Assembly: GCA_041497115.1 (NCBI GenBank)
Contig: JBGQFW010000140.1
Span: 1-9,329 of the forward strand
Reading direction: 5' to 3'
Length of the DNA: 9,329 bases
From: AR5 sp041497115
Lineage (GTDB): Bacteria; Methylomirabilota; Methylomirabilia; Rokubacteriales; CSP1-6
The stretch's first letter is position 1, and each line of letters begins with the position of its first letter. Made by a program: the position numbers and the translations under genes. Below the pieces are notes generated by a model. The model worked only from the letters and a program-made list of their open reading frames with translations, ran no database searches and was not told the origin of the DNA. Below are positions 1 through 5,986 of this stretch, one piece after another.

Positions 1-4
1 ACGC

Positions 5-1219
5 TTAGCCGTGCCACTTGGGAACGGGGAACACCGGCTTCGACTCGGCGAAGCGCGCCGGGCCCACCACCAGCGCCTTGCCGTTCTGCACCTGCAGGAG
101 CGCCGGCATCGCGTTGACGTTCTCGCCGGTGTCGTCGAACTTGATCGCGTCCTGGGGCAGGATGTGATCGGCGAGGTTGGTCCTGGCCAGCGCGTCGCGC
201 AGCTTGTCGCGGTCGGTCGAGCCCGCCCGCTCGAGCGCGTCCTTCACGACGTGGATGACCGTGTAGGCCTGGACGCCGTGCGAGGTCAGCGTGCTGCCGA
301 AGCGCTTCTCGTAGGCGGCGAAGACGGCCCTGGCCCGCGGCGACTGCGGATTGTGCCAGTAGTTGCCGTCGAAGAGCTGCTCGGTCAGCTCGCGGTTGTC
401 GGCGATGAACTTCGGATTGGAGTAGGCCGCGTTGGCCAGGCCCACCAGGGCGTGGACGCCGATGCGCAGCTTGGACGCCGTCTCCGCGATGATCTTCGAA
501 TCGCCGTAGTAGCCGCTGATCACCAGCAGGTCGGGCTTGGAGGCCTTCACCTTGGACAGCTCGGTGGTGAAGTCGGGCGACTTGAGGTTGTAGGGAATGC
601 GCTGTACCAGCGCGTAGCCGAGCTTGCCGCCGAACGCCTCCACGTGGTTGCCCATCGTGGTGCCGAAGTTGCCGTCCTCGTGCATCATGGCCACGCGCTT
701 GATGGGCGTGTTGGCGGCCTTGCCCATCTCGAGCATGTTGTTCATGGTGAGCGTGGACATGGCCTTGCCGTTGGGCTGCACGCGAAAGACGTACTTGAGC
801 CCGCCCTCGGTGAGGTTGTCGGCGACGGCGGCCAGCAGCATGAACGGCGTCTTGTTCTTCTCGGTGATCTGCCGCACCGAGTACGCCACCAGGCTCGAGA
901 AGGGCCCGATGAGCGCGCTGACGCCCTGATCGATCAGCCGGGTGGCCTCCGAGTTGCCCAGCTCGACCTTCTGCTGGGTGTCGCCCGGCAGCAGCGTGAG
1001 CTTGGCGCCGCCGAGGGCCTTGACGCCGCCGGCGTTGTTGATCTCGTCCACGGCGAGCTGCAACCCGTTGAGGGAGAGCTGGGCCTCGAACGCCAGCGGT
1101 CCCGTCACCGGCAGGATGTAGCCGAGCTTCACATCTTTGGCCTGCGCGCGCGCGATGCGGGGCACCGCGCCCAGCGCCGCGACGGCGCCGGTGGTCTTCA
1201 AGAACACGCGACGGTTCAT
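5..1219 (-). CDS. Branched-chain amino acid-type ABC transporter substrate-binding protein (Peripla_BP_6 / LivJ-like)
   Basis: This is a 404-residue periplasmic solute receptor for a LIV/HAAT-type ABC importer. It would capture a small carboxylate- or amino-acid-like ligand outside the membrane and deliver it to LivHMGF-type permeases, none of which lie in the window. The N-terminus is a Tat signal: MNRRVFLKTTG is followed by a small hydrophobic stretch and a probable cut after ARA or ARAQA (residues 24-27). The mature part opens with KLGYILPVTGPLA and INNAGGV, then IGPFSS near residue 105, the usual type I periplasmic-binding-protein pattern, and length is normal for the family. The start ATG has GGGAGG at 1226-1231, six bases upstream. 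The stop is TAA at 5-7, so permease genes could follow just outside the left edge. The gene diverges from the DUF4387/AtuA unit, which may use its ligand. The ligand cannot be read from sequence; many relatives bind aromatic or aliphatic acids rather than leucine. Confidence 0.93.
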   Translation of the reverse strand: MNRRVFLKTTGAVAALGAVPRIARAQAKDVKLGYILPVTGPLAFEAQLSLNGLQLAVDEINNAGGVKALGGAKLTLLPGDTQQKVELGNSEATRLIDQGVSALIGPFSSLVAYSVRQITEKNKTPFMLLAAVADNLTEGGLKYVFRVQPNGKAMSTLTMNNMLEMGKAANTPIKRVAMMHEDGNFGTTMGNHVEAFGGKLGYALVQRIPYNLKSPDFTTELSKVKASKPDLLVISGYYGDSKIIAETASKLRIGVHALVGLANAAYSNPKFIADNRELTEQLFDGNYWHNPQSPRARAVFAAYEKRFGSTLTSHGVQAYTVIHVVKDALERAGSTDRDKLRDALARTNLADHILPQDAIKFDDTGENVNAMPALLQVQNGKALVVGPARFAESKPVFPVPKWHG

Positions 1220-1285
1220 CAGGAGCCTCCCTACCCCGCGGGGCGTGGTCAGGCTACACTTGCGTCCCGGGGGGTGTCAAACGCG
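1220..1285. promoter_or_regulatory. Divergent intergenic region between receptor gene and DUF4387/AtuA unit
   Basis: These 66 bases must carry the control signals for two divergent transcripts. On the minus strand GGGAGG at 1226-1231 is a good ribosome binding site for the receptor gene. On the plus strand a run of six G at 1269-1274 lies 11 bases before the ATG of the DUF4387 gene and is a weaker candidate. TACACT at 1255-1260 could be a plus-strand -10 box, but I see no convincing -35 partner and no clear inverted repeat. The promoter assignment is therefore tentative. Confidence 0.35.
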
Positions 1286-1603
1286 ATGACGCGCACCGTC
1301 GGCGAGATCGCCAAGTTCGTCACCAGCAAGAACGCCGGACCGTTCCTGCTCACGCTCGACGTCGTCTTCCCCGACGAGGCGACCTATCGCCGCTTCAAGG
1401 CGCTGCGCGCGCTCGACCGCGCCACGGTGGCGCGGCTCTACGGCATCGAGGAGGACGACGTCCTCAAGATCATCGAGTTCGATCCGGCCTACGCCATGAA
1501 GGTGACGCTCCGGCGGCCGTGGGGCTCGGGCGCCGTCGGCGAGAGCGACGTGTACGGCGCCCAGCAGCACGTGCCGCTCATGCAGCACGCAGTGGAGTGG
1601 TGA
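1286..1603 (+). CDS. DUF4387 domain-containing protein
   Basis: This is a small 105-residue soluble protein that is a single DUF4387 domain from end to end. Visible family hallmarks are SKNAGPF at 14-20, followed by LTLDVVF (22-28), FDPAYAMKVTLRRP at 65-78, SGAVGESDVYGAQQH at 81-95 and a PLMQ tail. The biochemical role of this domain is not established as far as I know. It commonly occurs next to, or fused with, AtuA/DUF1446 proteins, as it does here with 2 bases between the genes. The open frame extends far upstream, antisense to the receptor gene, but the ATG at 1286 gives exactly the family's usual length and N-terminus. No signal peptide or membrane segment is seen, so it is probably cytoplasmic. 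I infer a small subunit or partner of the AtuA protein. The conserved Asp, Gln and His in SDVYGAQQH could be functional, but that is a guess. Confidence 0.9.
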   Translation: MTRTVGEIAKFVTSKNAGPFLLTLDVVFPDEATYRRFKALRALDRATVARLYGIEEDDVLKIIEFDPAYAMKVTLRRPWGSGAVGESDVYGAQQHVPLMQHAVEW

Positions 1604-1605
1604 CG

Positions 1606-2958
1606 ATGCCCGACCGGATGACGATCCTCGCCCCCGAGGGCATGCTCGGCTACGGCATTCCCGCCCGCTCCATGGAGGAAGGCCTCAAGCGCCAGCCCGA
1701 CGTGCTGGCCGTCGACGCCGGCTCCACCGATCCCGGCCCGTACTACCTCGGCGCCGGCGTGCCATTCACCAACCGCCGCGCCTACACGCGCGACCTGGCG
1801 ACCATCCTGGAGGCCGCCAACGCGCGGCGCATCCCGGTGCTCATCGGCTCGGCCGGCGGCGGCGGCGGCCGCCCGCACCTCGAGTACACGCTGGAGGTCT
1901 ACCGCGAGATCTGCCGCGAGCGCGGTTATCGCTTCCGCACCGCCGTCATCGGCGCCGAGGTGGACAAGACCTGGCTCAAGCGTCAGGTGGCCCGCGGCCG
2001 CGTGAGCCCGCTCGACATCGGCACCGAGCTGACGGAGGCCGAGGTCGACCGCAGCGCGCGCATCGTGGCCCAGATGGGCGTGGAGCCGTTCCTGCGCGCG
2101 CTCGACCTCGGCGCCGAGGTCGTCATCGCGGGCCGCGCGTGCGACGCCGCCGTGATGGCCGCCCCCGCGATGCGTGCCGGCTTCGACCGGGCGCTCGCGT
2201 ACCACCTGGGCAAGATCCTGGAGTGCGGCGGCGCCGCCGCCTACCCGCGCCACGGCTCCGACTGCCTGCTCGGCGTCATCGAGCGCGAGGCCTTCGTCGT
2301 CGAGCCGCCCAATCCCGACAAGATCTGCACCGTCGCCTCGGTGGCCGCACACTCGCTCTACGAGCGGTCCGATCCCTATCGCCTGGCGCTGCCCGGCGGC
2401 AGCGTCGATCTCACCCACACGCGCTTCGAGCAGAGCACGCCGCGCGCGGTGCGCGTGAGCGGCACGCGCTGGGTGCCGGCGCCCGCCTACACGCTGAAGC
2501 TGGAGGGCGCCGCCCGGGTCGGCTTCCGCACGCTGACGCTGGCCGGCGTGCGCGATCCGCTGCTCATCGCCAATCTCGACGCCTATCTCGACAACGTGCG
2601 CGCGCGCGTGGCCGAGACCTATCCGCCCGACGGCTACCGGCTGCTCTTCCACGTCTACGGGCGCGACGGCGTGATGGGCCGGCTCGAGCCCGTGCGCGAG
2701 ATCCGCTCGCACGAGCTCGGGCTGGTGATCGAGGTCGTCGCCGACGACCCGGACGCGTCCGCCGCCATCCTGGCGCTGGCCCGCTCCGTCGCGCTCCACG
2801 TCACCTACCCCGGACGCAAGGCGATCGCCGGGAACCTCGCGTTCCCCTTCTCGCCCTCGGACCTGAAAGCGGGCGACGCCTACGAGTTCAACGTGCACCA
2901 CCTGGTGACCGTGGACGATCCGCTGGAGCTGTTCCCCATCGAGATGGTCGACGTCTGA
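1606..2958 (+). CDS. Acyclic terpene utilisation AtuA-family protein (DUF1446)
   Basis: This is a 450-residue cytoplasmic protein of the AtuA/DUF1446 family. Pseudomonas AtuA belongs to the gene cluster for citronellol/geraniol breakdown, but its reaction is undefined and most relatives are unlikely to be terpene-specific. Visible blocks are DAGSTDPGP at 37-45, the Gly-rich GSAGGGGGRPH at 81-91, GRACD at 176-180, ECGGAAAYP at 206-214 and NVHHLVT at 429-435. The Gly-rich and Asp/His-rich blocks look like a ligand or metal site, which is inference. The length fits the short AtuA form that lacks an extra C-terminal domain. The ATG at 1606 has GGAG at 1594-1597 inside the end of the DUF4387 gene; a GTG two codons upstream at 1600 is possible but less likely. 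The stop of DUF4387 is 2 bases before the start, so translation is probably coupled and the two proteins likely work together. Confidence 0.9.
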   Translation: MPDRMTILAPEGMLGYGIPARSMEEGLKRQPDVLAVDAGSTDPGPYYLGAGVPFTNRRAYTRDLATILEAANARRIPVLIGSAGGGGGRPHLEYTLEVYREICRERGYRFRTAVIGAEVDKTWLKRQVARGRVSPLDIGTELTEAEVDRSARIVAQMGVEPFLRALDLGAEVVIAGRACDAAVMAAPAMRAGFDRALAYHLGKILECGGAAAYPRHGSDCLLGVIEREAFVVEPPNPDKICTVASVAAHSLYERSDPYRLALPGGSVDLTHTRFEQSTPRAVRVSGTRWVPAPAYTLKLEGAARVGFRTLTLAGVRDPLLIANLDAYLDNVRARVAETYPPDGYRLLFHVYGRDGVMGRLEPVREIRSHELGLVIEVVADDPDASAAILALARSVALHVTYPGRKAIAGNLAFPFSPSDLKAGDAYEFNVHHLVTVDDPLELFPIEMVDV

Positions 2959-2969
2959 GAGCATCTTCG

Positions 2970-4082
2970 ATGGCGTCCGTGCTCGTGGGAGGGGCCGGGG
3001 CGCTCCTGGTCGTCGTGATCATGTGGGACGCGTTCGAGGCGCTCGTGCTGCCTCGACGGGTCACACGCCGGCTGCGGCCCGCGCGGCTCTTCTATCGCAC
3101 CACGTGGTTGACGTGGCGCGCCGTGGCCAATCGCCTGCGTGCGGGAGGCCAGCGCGAGACGTACCTGAGCTTCTACGGCCCGCTCTCGCTCCTGTTTCTG
3201 CTCGTCATGTGGGCCATCAGTCTCATCTTCGGCTTCGCGGTCGTGCACTGGGCGCTCGGCTCGAGCCTGGAAGTCGCGAGCGGATCACCCAGCTTCCTCA
3301 CCGACCTCTACATGAGCGGCACGACGTTCTTCACCCTCGGTCTCGGCGACGTGACGCCGAACGGGGCTCTGGCGCGAATCGTGACCGTCGTCGAGGCGGG
3401 CACGGGCTTCGGCTTCCTGGCGGTGGTGATCAGCTACCTCCCGGTCGTCTACCAGGGCTTCTCGCGCCGGGAGGTGAACATCGTGTTGCTCGACGCCCGG
3501 GCCGGTTCTCCCCCGACGGCGGCCGAGTTGCTGCGAGGCTACGCCCAGAGGATGACGGACTTCGAGGTGTTTCTGCGCGACTGGGAACGCTGGGCCGCGG
3601 AGCTGCTGGAAAGCCACGTGTCCTATCCGGTGCTGAGCTTCTTCCGATCCCAGCACGACAATCAGTCGTGGGTGGCCGCCATGACGACGGTGCTCGACGC
3701 GAGCGCCCTCGTCATTGCCGGACTCGAAGGGGCCCCCGCGTGGCAGGCGGAGCTCACGTTTGCCATGGCCCGCCATGCCGTGGCCGATCTCACCCAGGTG
3801 CTGGGGACGTCACCGCGGATGCCGAGCTCGGACCGTTTGCCGGCACCCGCGCTTGCGCTTCTCCGCGAGAAGCTGGCCGCGTACGGGCTGCTCTTGCCCG
3901 ATTCCGAGGCCGCCGATCAGAAGCTCGCGCAGCTGCGTGCGATGTACGAGCCGTATGTGGAGGCGCTCGCCCGACGCCTGCTGATGCCGCTCCCGGAATG
4001 GAGTATCGCCGGCGGGGGCACCGAGAACTGGCGAACGACCGCCTGGAGCGGGAGCACCGCGACGACGATGTCCCACGAATAG
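2970..4082 (+). CDS. Potassium channel family protein with C-terminal helical domain (Ion_trans_2 type)
   Basis: This is a 370-residue inner-membrane protein with one K+-channel pore. Hydrophobic segments are at about 2-20, 70-97 and 131-163. Between the last two lies the pore loop TTFFTLGLGD (118-127), matching the TxGxGD filter rule but with Leu at the usual Val and Tyr positions. It likely forms a tetrameric cation channel; K+ selectivity is inferred. The remaining 200 residues are cytoplasmic and mostly helical. They contain SRREVNIVLLDARAGSPPTA (165-184) and SYPVLSFFRSQHDNQSW (218-234), which I recall as conserved in a group of bacterial channel proteins. No RCK/TrkA-N nucleotide-binding motif is visible. 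The ATG at 2970 puts the first membrane segment at the N-terminus and has GAGAG at 2957-2961; longer in-frame starts would run through AtuA. It follows AtuA by 11 bases, so it may share its transcript, although a metabolic link is not obvious. Confidence 0.85.
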   Translation: MASVLVGGAGALLVVVIMWDAFEALVLPRRVTRRLRPARLFYRTTWLTWRAVANRLRAGGQRETYLSFYGPLSLLFLLVMWAISLIFGFAVVHWALGSSLEVASGSPSFLTDLYMSGTTFFTLGLGDVTPNGALARIVTVVEAGTGFGFLAVVISYLPVVYQGFSRREVNIVLLDARAGSPPTAAELLRGYAQRMTDFEVFLRDWERWAAELLESHVSYPVLSFFRSQHDNQSWVAAMTTVLDASALVIAGLEGAPAWQAELTFAMARHAVADLTQVLGTSPRMPSSDRLPAPALALLREKLAAYGLLLPDSEAADQKLAQLRAMYEPYVEALARRLLMPLPEWSIAGGGTENWRTTAWSGSTATTMSHE

Positions 4083-4097
4083 CTGAGGGTGCCGGCG
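4083..4097. other. 15-base convergent gap without a recognisable terminator
   Basis: The channel gene and the aminotransferase gene end tail to tail, 15 bases apart. I see no stem-loop followed by a T run on either strand in or around the gap. Termination must be Rho-dependent, or the transcripts must run into each other. Confidence 0.5.
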
Positions 4098-4958
4098 TCA
4101 GCCCCGCGTCGCCCGCCGGAACGCCGCGGCGAGCCGCCGCGTGATCGGCCCCGGCTTGCCGTCGCCGATGACGTGGCCGTCGATCCGCACCACGGGCGTG
4201 ATCTCGTCGCTCGTCCCGGTGAGGAAGGCCTCGTCCACGCTTGGCAGGTCGGTGTCGAGCACGCCGACCTCCGCGCACGGGATGCCCTCCCCGCGGCAGA
4301 GGTCGAGCGCGGCCTCGCGCGTGATCCCGCTCAGGATGTAGTTGCTCTCGGGCGGCGTCCGCACCTGGCCCCGCAGGACGACGAACGGATTGCTCGCCGT
4401 GCAGTCGGTGACGTGACCGTCGCGGATGAAGATCGCCTCGGCGGCGCCGGCGCGGAGCGCGCGGCGCTTGGCCAGCACGTTCGGCTGCAGCGCGAGCGAC
4501 TTCACGTTGACGTGGCCCCAGCGCGAGTCGGTCACGGTGATGGCGGCGATGCCGTCACGGAGCAGCTCGGGCGCCGGCGTGGTGGCCGGGCGGACGTAGA
4601 TCACGATGGTCGGCCGCATCCCCTCGGGCGGGGCGTGGCTGCGCGAGGCCGCTCCACGCGTGACGAACATGATGACGGCGGCGTCATCGAGCGCGGCGCG
4701 CTGCACGAGCTGATCGGAGACCTTGCGGATCTCGTCCACGTGCGCGGGCGTGAGCCCGAGCTCGAGGAACCCGGCGCCGGCGGCGAGGCGCCGCATGTGG
4801 CTGTCCATCCGGAAGAGCGTGCCGCCGTAGGCGCGGATCACCTCGTAGAGGCCGTCACCGAACTGAAAGCCGCGGTCCTCGACGGAGACGACGGCCTCCG
4901 CGCGGCCGACGATCTGCCCGTTGACCCAGACCTCCCGCGGCCACTCCGCCGGGTTCAC
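4098..4958 (-). CDS. Class IV PLP aminotransferase, D-amino-acid-transaminase-like
   Basis: This 286-residue fold type IV PLP enzyme probably moves an amino group between a D-amino acid and a 2-keto acid. EDRGFQFGDGLYEV (27-40) is the class signature. Aligned by eye to Bacillus D-amino-acid transaminase, Tyr38 matches Tyr31, Arg106 and His108 match the Arg98-x-His100 carboxylate trap, and Lys153 (VKSL) matches the PLP lysine Lys145. The trap argues for a D-amino-acid type over branched-chain aminotransferase or aminodeoxychorismate lyase. The odd point is residue 185: VTDCTASN replaces the usual VTEGSSSN, so Asp stands where Glu pairs with the PLP ring nitrogen. The start is a GTG at 4958, the only reasonable one, 2 bases after the TAG of the aldolase gene; a G run at 4968-4972 may serve as its ribosome site. 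It is probably translated by coupling from the aldolase message. The physiological substrate is unknown. Confidence 0.87.
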   Translation of the reverse strand: MNPAEWPREVWVNGQIVGRAEAVVSVEDRGFQFGDGLYEVIRAYGGTLFRMDSHMRRLAAGAGFLELGLTPAHVDEIRKVSDQLVQRAALDDAAVIMFVTRGAASRSHAPPEGMRPTIVIYVRPATTPAPELLRDGIAAITVTDSRWGHVNVKSLALQPNVLAKRRALRAGAAEAIFIRDGHVTDCTASNPFVVLRGQVRTPPESNYILSGITREAALDLCRGEGIPCAEVGVLDTDLPSVDEAFLTGTSDEITPVVRIDGHVIGDGKPGPITRRLAAAFRRATRG

Positions 4959-4960
4959 GC

Positions 4961-5893
4961 CTAGGCGCCCCCGCGCAGGAGCCCGGCCGAGGCGAGGATG
5001 TCGCGGAGCGCGGCGAGGCTCCTGGGATCCTCGATGGCGCAGAGCGGCGGGCGCGGCCAGCCGCCGGGCTGTCCGAGGATCTGCATGCACGCCTTGATCT
5101 GCGTCTGGGGTGAGCCGTAGACCCCGCTCCAGTCCGGATTGATGAGCTGGGTCATCAGCGCCACGTACCGGTCGGCGGCCGCCCGCGCCGCGGCGAGGTC
5201 CCCGCGCCAGAACGCCTCGTAGAAGGCCACCGCGAATGACGCGCCGAGCCCGCCACCGTCGATGTTGCCGTCGCCGCCGAGCCCGCGCAGCACGGCGAGC
5301 CCGAGCGGGTTGATGAAGCCGCCGAACACGCGGATCTTGTCCACGACCTTCTCGAGCGTGGCGAGCGCCTGCATCCGGTTGGAGGTGCTGTCCTTGATCG
5401 CGACGACGTGGTCGAGCTTCGTCAGCTCCAGCGCCGTATCCGCGGCGATCTCCACCACCACGCCACGGGCCCAGTTGTAGACCATGAGCGGCAGGTCGAC
5501 GCGGTCGGAGATCGTCTGGTAGAAGGCGACGATCTCGCGCGAGGTGGGCGCCGCGTAGGGCGGCGGCGTGGAGAGGATGCCGTCGGCGCCGATGTCCTTG
5601 GCGTGGCGCCCCAGCTCGGCGCTGTGGGCGGCGGTGTACGTCGTGCAGCCGATGACGACCGGGATCTTGCCGCGCAATTCGTCGACCGCGATCTCGGCGA
5701 CCCGGCGGCGCTCGGCGTCCGACTGCGAGAACCACTCGCCGGTCGTGCCATTGACGAGGATGCCGTGCACACCCTGGCCGTGGTAGAGGCGAAGCTCCTC
5801 GCGCCAGACGCGCTCGTCGAGCGCACCCTCGCGGGTGAACGGCGTGGGAGCGGCCACCCAGTAGCCCCGCCAGCTGACGTCGTCGCGGTTCAT
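4961..5893 (-). CDS. Dihydrodipicolinate synthase family protein (class I aldolase/lyase)
   Basis: This 310-residue TIM-barrel Schiff-base enzyme belongs to the DapA/NanA superfamily, whose members condense or cleave pyruvate-type keto acids. Visible active-site elements are NGTTGE at 48-53 (binds the keto-acid carboxylate), Tyr139 in VYN, and Lys167 in VAIKDST, the Schiff-base lysine. Two DapA hallmarks are altered: the TPYYNRP block is TPPPYAAP at 109-116, and the SRTG after YN becomes WARG at 141-144. A true dihydrodipicolinate synthase is therefore unlikely; a sugar-acid, hydroxy-acid or other aldolase/dehydratase fits better. The chosen ATG at 5893 has a strong AGGAG at 5900-5904 and starts just before the barrel's first strand (YWVAAPTPF). 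A longer start at 5956 would add 21 residues unlike the family. The next gene on the strand, the aminotransferase, begins 2 bases after the stop, which makes a two-gene operon handling keto and amino acids. Confidence 0.92.
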   Translation of the reverse strand: MNRDDVSWRGYWVAAPTPFTREGALDERVWREELRLYHGQGVHGILVNGTTGEWFSQSDAERRRVAEIAVDELRGKIPVVIGCTTYTAAHSAELGRHAKDIGADGILSTPPPYAAPTSREIVAFYQTISDRVDLPLMVYNWARGVVVEIAADTALELTKLDHVVAIKDSTSNRMQALATLEKVVDKIRVFGGFINPLGLAVLRGLGGDGNIDGGGLGASFAVAFYEAFWRGDLAAARAAADRYVALMTQLINPDWSGVYGSPQTQIKACMQILGQPGGWPRPPLCAIEDPRSLAALRDILASAGLLRGGA

Positions 5894-5933
5894 GCGTGTC
5901 TCCTCTCGGCCCGTCGGGCGCGCGCCGAGCGTA

Positions 5934-5945
5934 GCACACGTGTGC
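5934..5945. promoter_or_regulatory. Perfect 12-base palindrome, candidate operator
   Basis: GCACACGTGTGC is a perfect dyad in the 93-base gap between the divergent aldolase and enoyl-CoA hydratase genes. It lies 41 bases before the aldolase ATG and 42 bases before the hydratase ATG, so it is almost exactly central. If TATAGT at 5965-5970 is a plus-strand -10 box, the dyad would cover the -35 region. A dimeric regulator could then affect both directions. I do not recognise the regulator family. Confidence 0.4.
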
Positions 5946-5964
5946 GGGCAATTCACCCGCGCGC

Positions 5965-5970
5965 TATAGT
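5965..5970 (+). promoter_or_regulatory. Candidate -10 box TATAGT
   Basis: CTATAGTA is a rare AT-rich spot in this GC-rich gap. On the plus strand TATAGT matches the sigma-70 -10 consensus at five of six bases, but no good -35 hexamer lies 16-18 bases upstream. The implied transcript start near 5977 would fall right at the GGAGG ribosome site (5977-5981) of the hydratase gene, giving a very short leader. On the minus strand the same spot reads TACTAT (5966-5971), which could serve the aldolase operon with a leader of about 65 bases that contains the palindrome. Confidence 0.3.
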
Positions 5971-5986
5971 AAGCGCGGAGGCTCGC

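Noticed and set aside
11..1285. Long plus-strand open frame antisense to the receptor gene and continuous with the DUF4387 frame
   Set aside because: It mirrors codon structure of the receptor gene on the other strand, is rich in Arg/Val/His/Gly with no domain pattern, and the true DUF4387 start at 1286 gives the family length. High GC makes such stop-free shadows common.
1489..2964. 491-codon minus-strand frame opposite AtuA
   Set aside because: It has His/Gly/Val/Arg-biased composition typical of a reverse-complement shadow and no recognisable motif, while the plus strand carries a clear AtuA protein.
2139..2969. Upstream extension of the channel protein through AtuA
   Set aside because: The 277 extra residues are Arg/Ala-rich out-of-frame AtuA sequence; the ATG at 2970 gives a natural first membrane segment and has a ribosome site.
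5905..5929. CTCGGC/GCCGAG inverted repeat in the aldolase leader as a riboswitch or attenuator
   Set aside because: Short arms in very GC-rich sequence, no T run and no aptamer-like conserved bases; expected by chance at this base composition.
5894..5956. Alternative upstream ATG for the aldolase gene
   Set aside because: The 21 extra residues do not resemble the family, and the extension would cover the AGGAG ribosome site at 5900-5904 and the palindrome.
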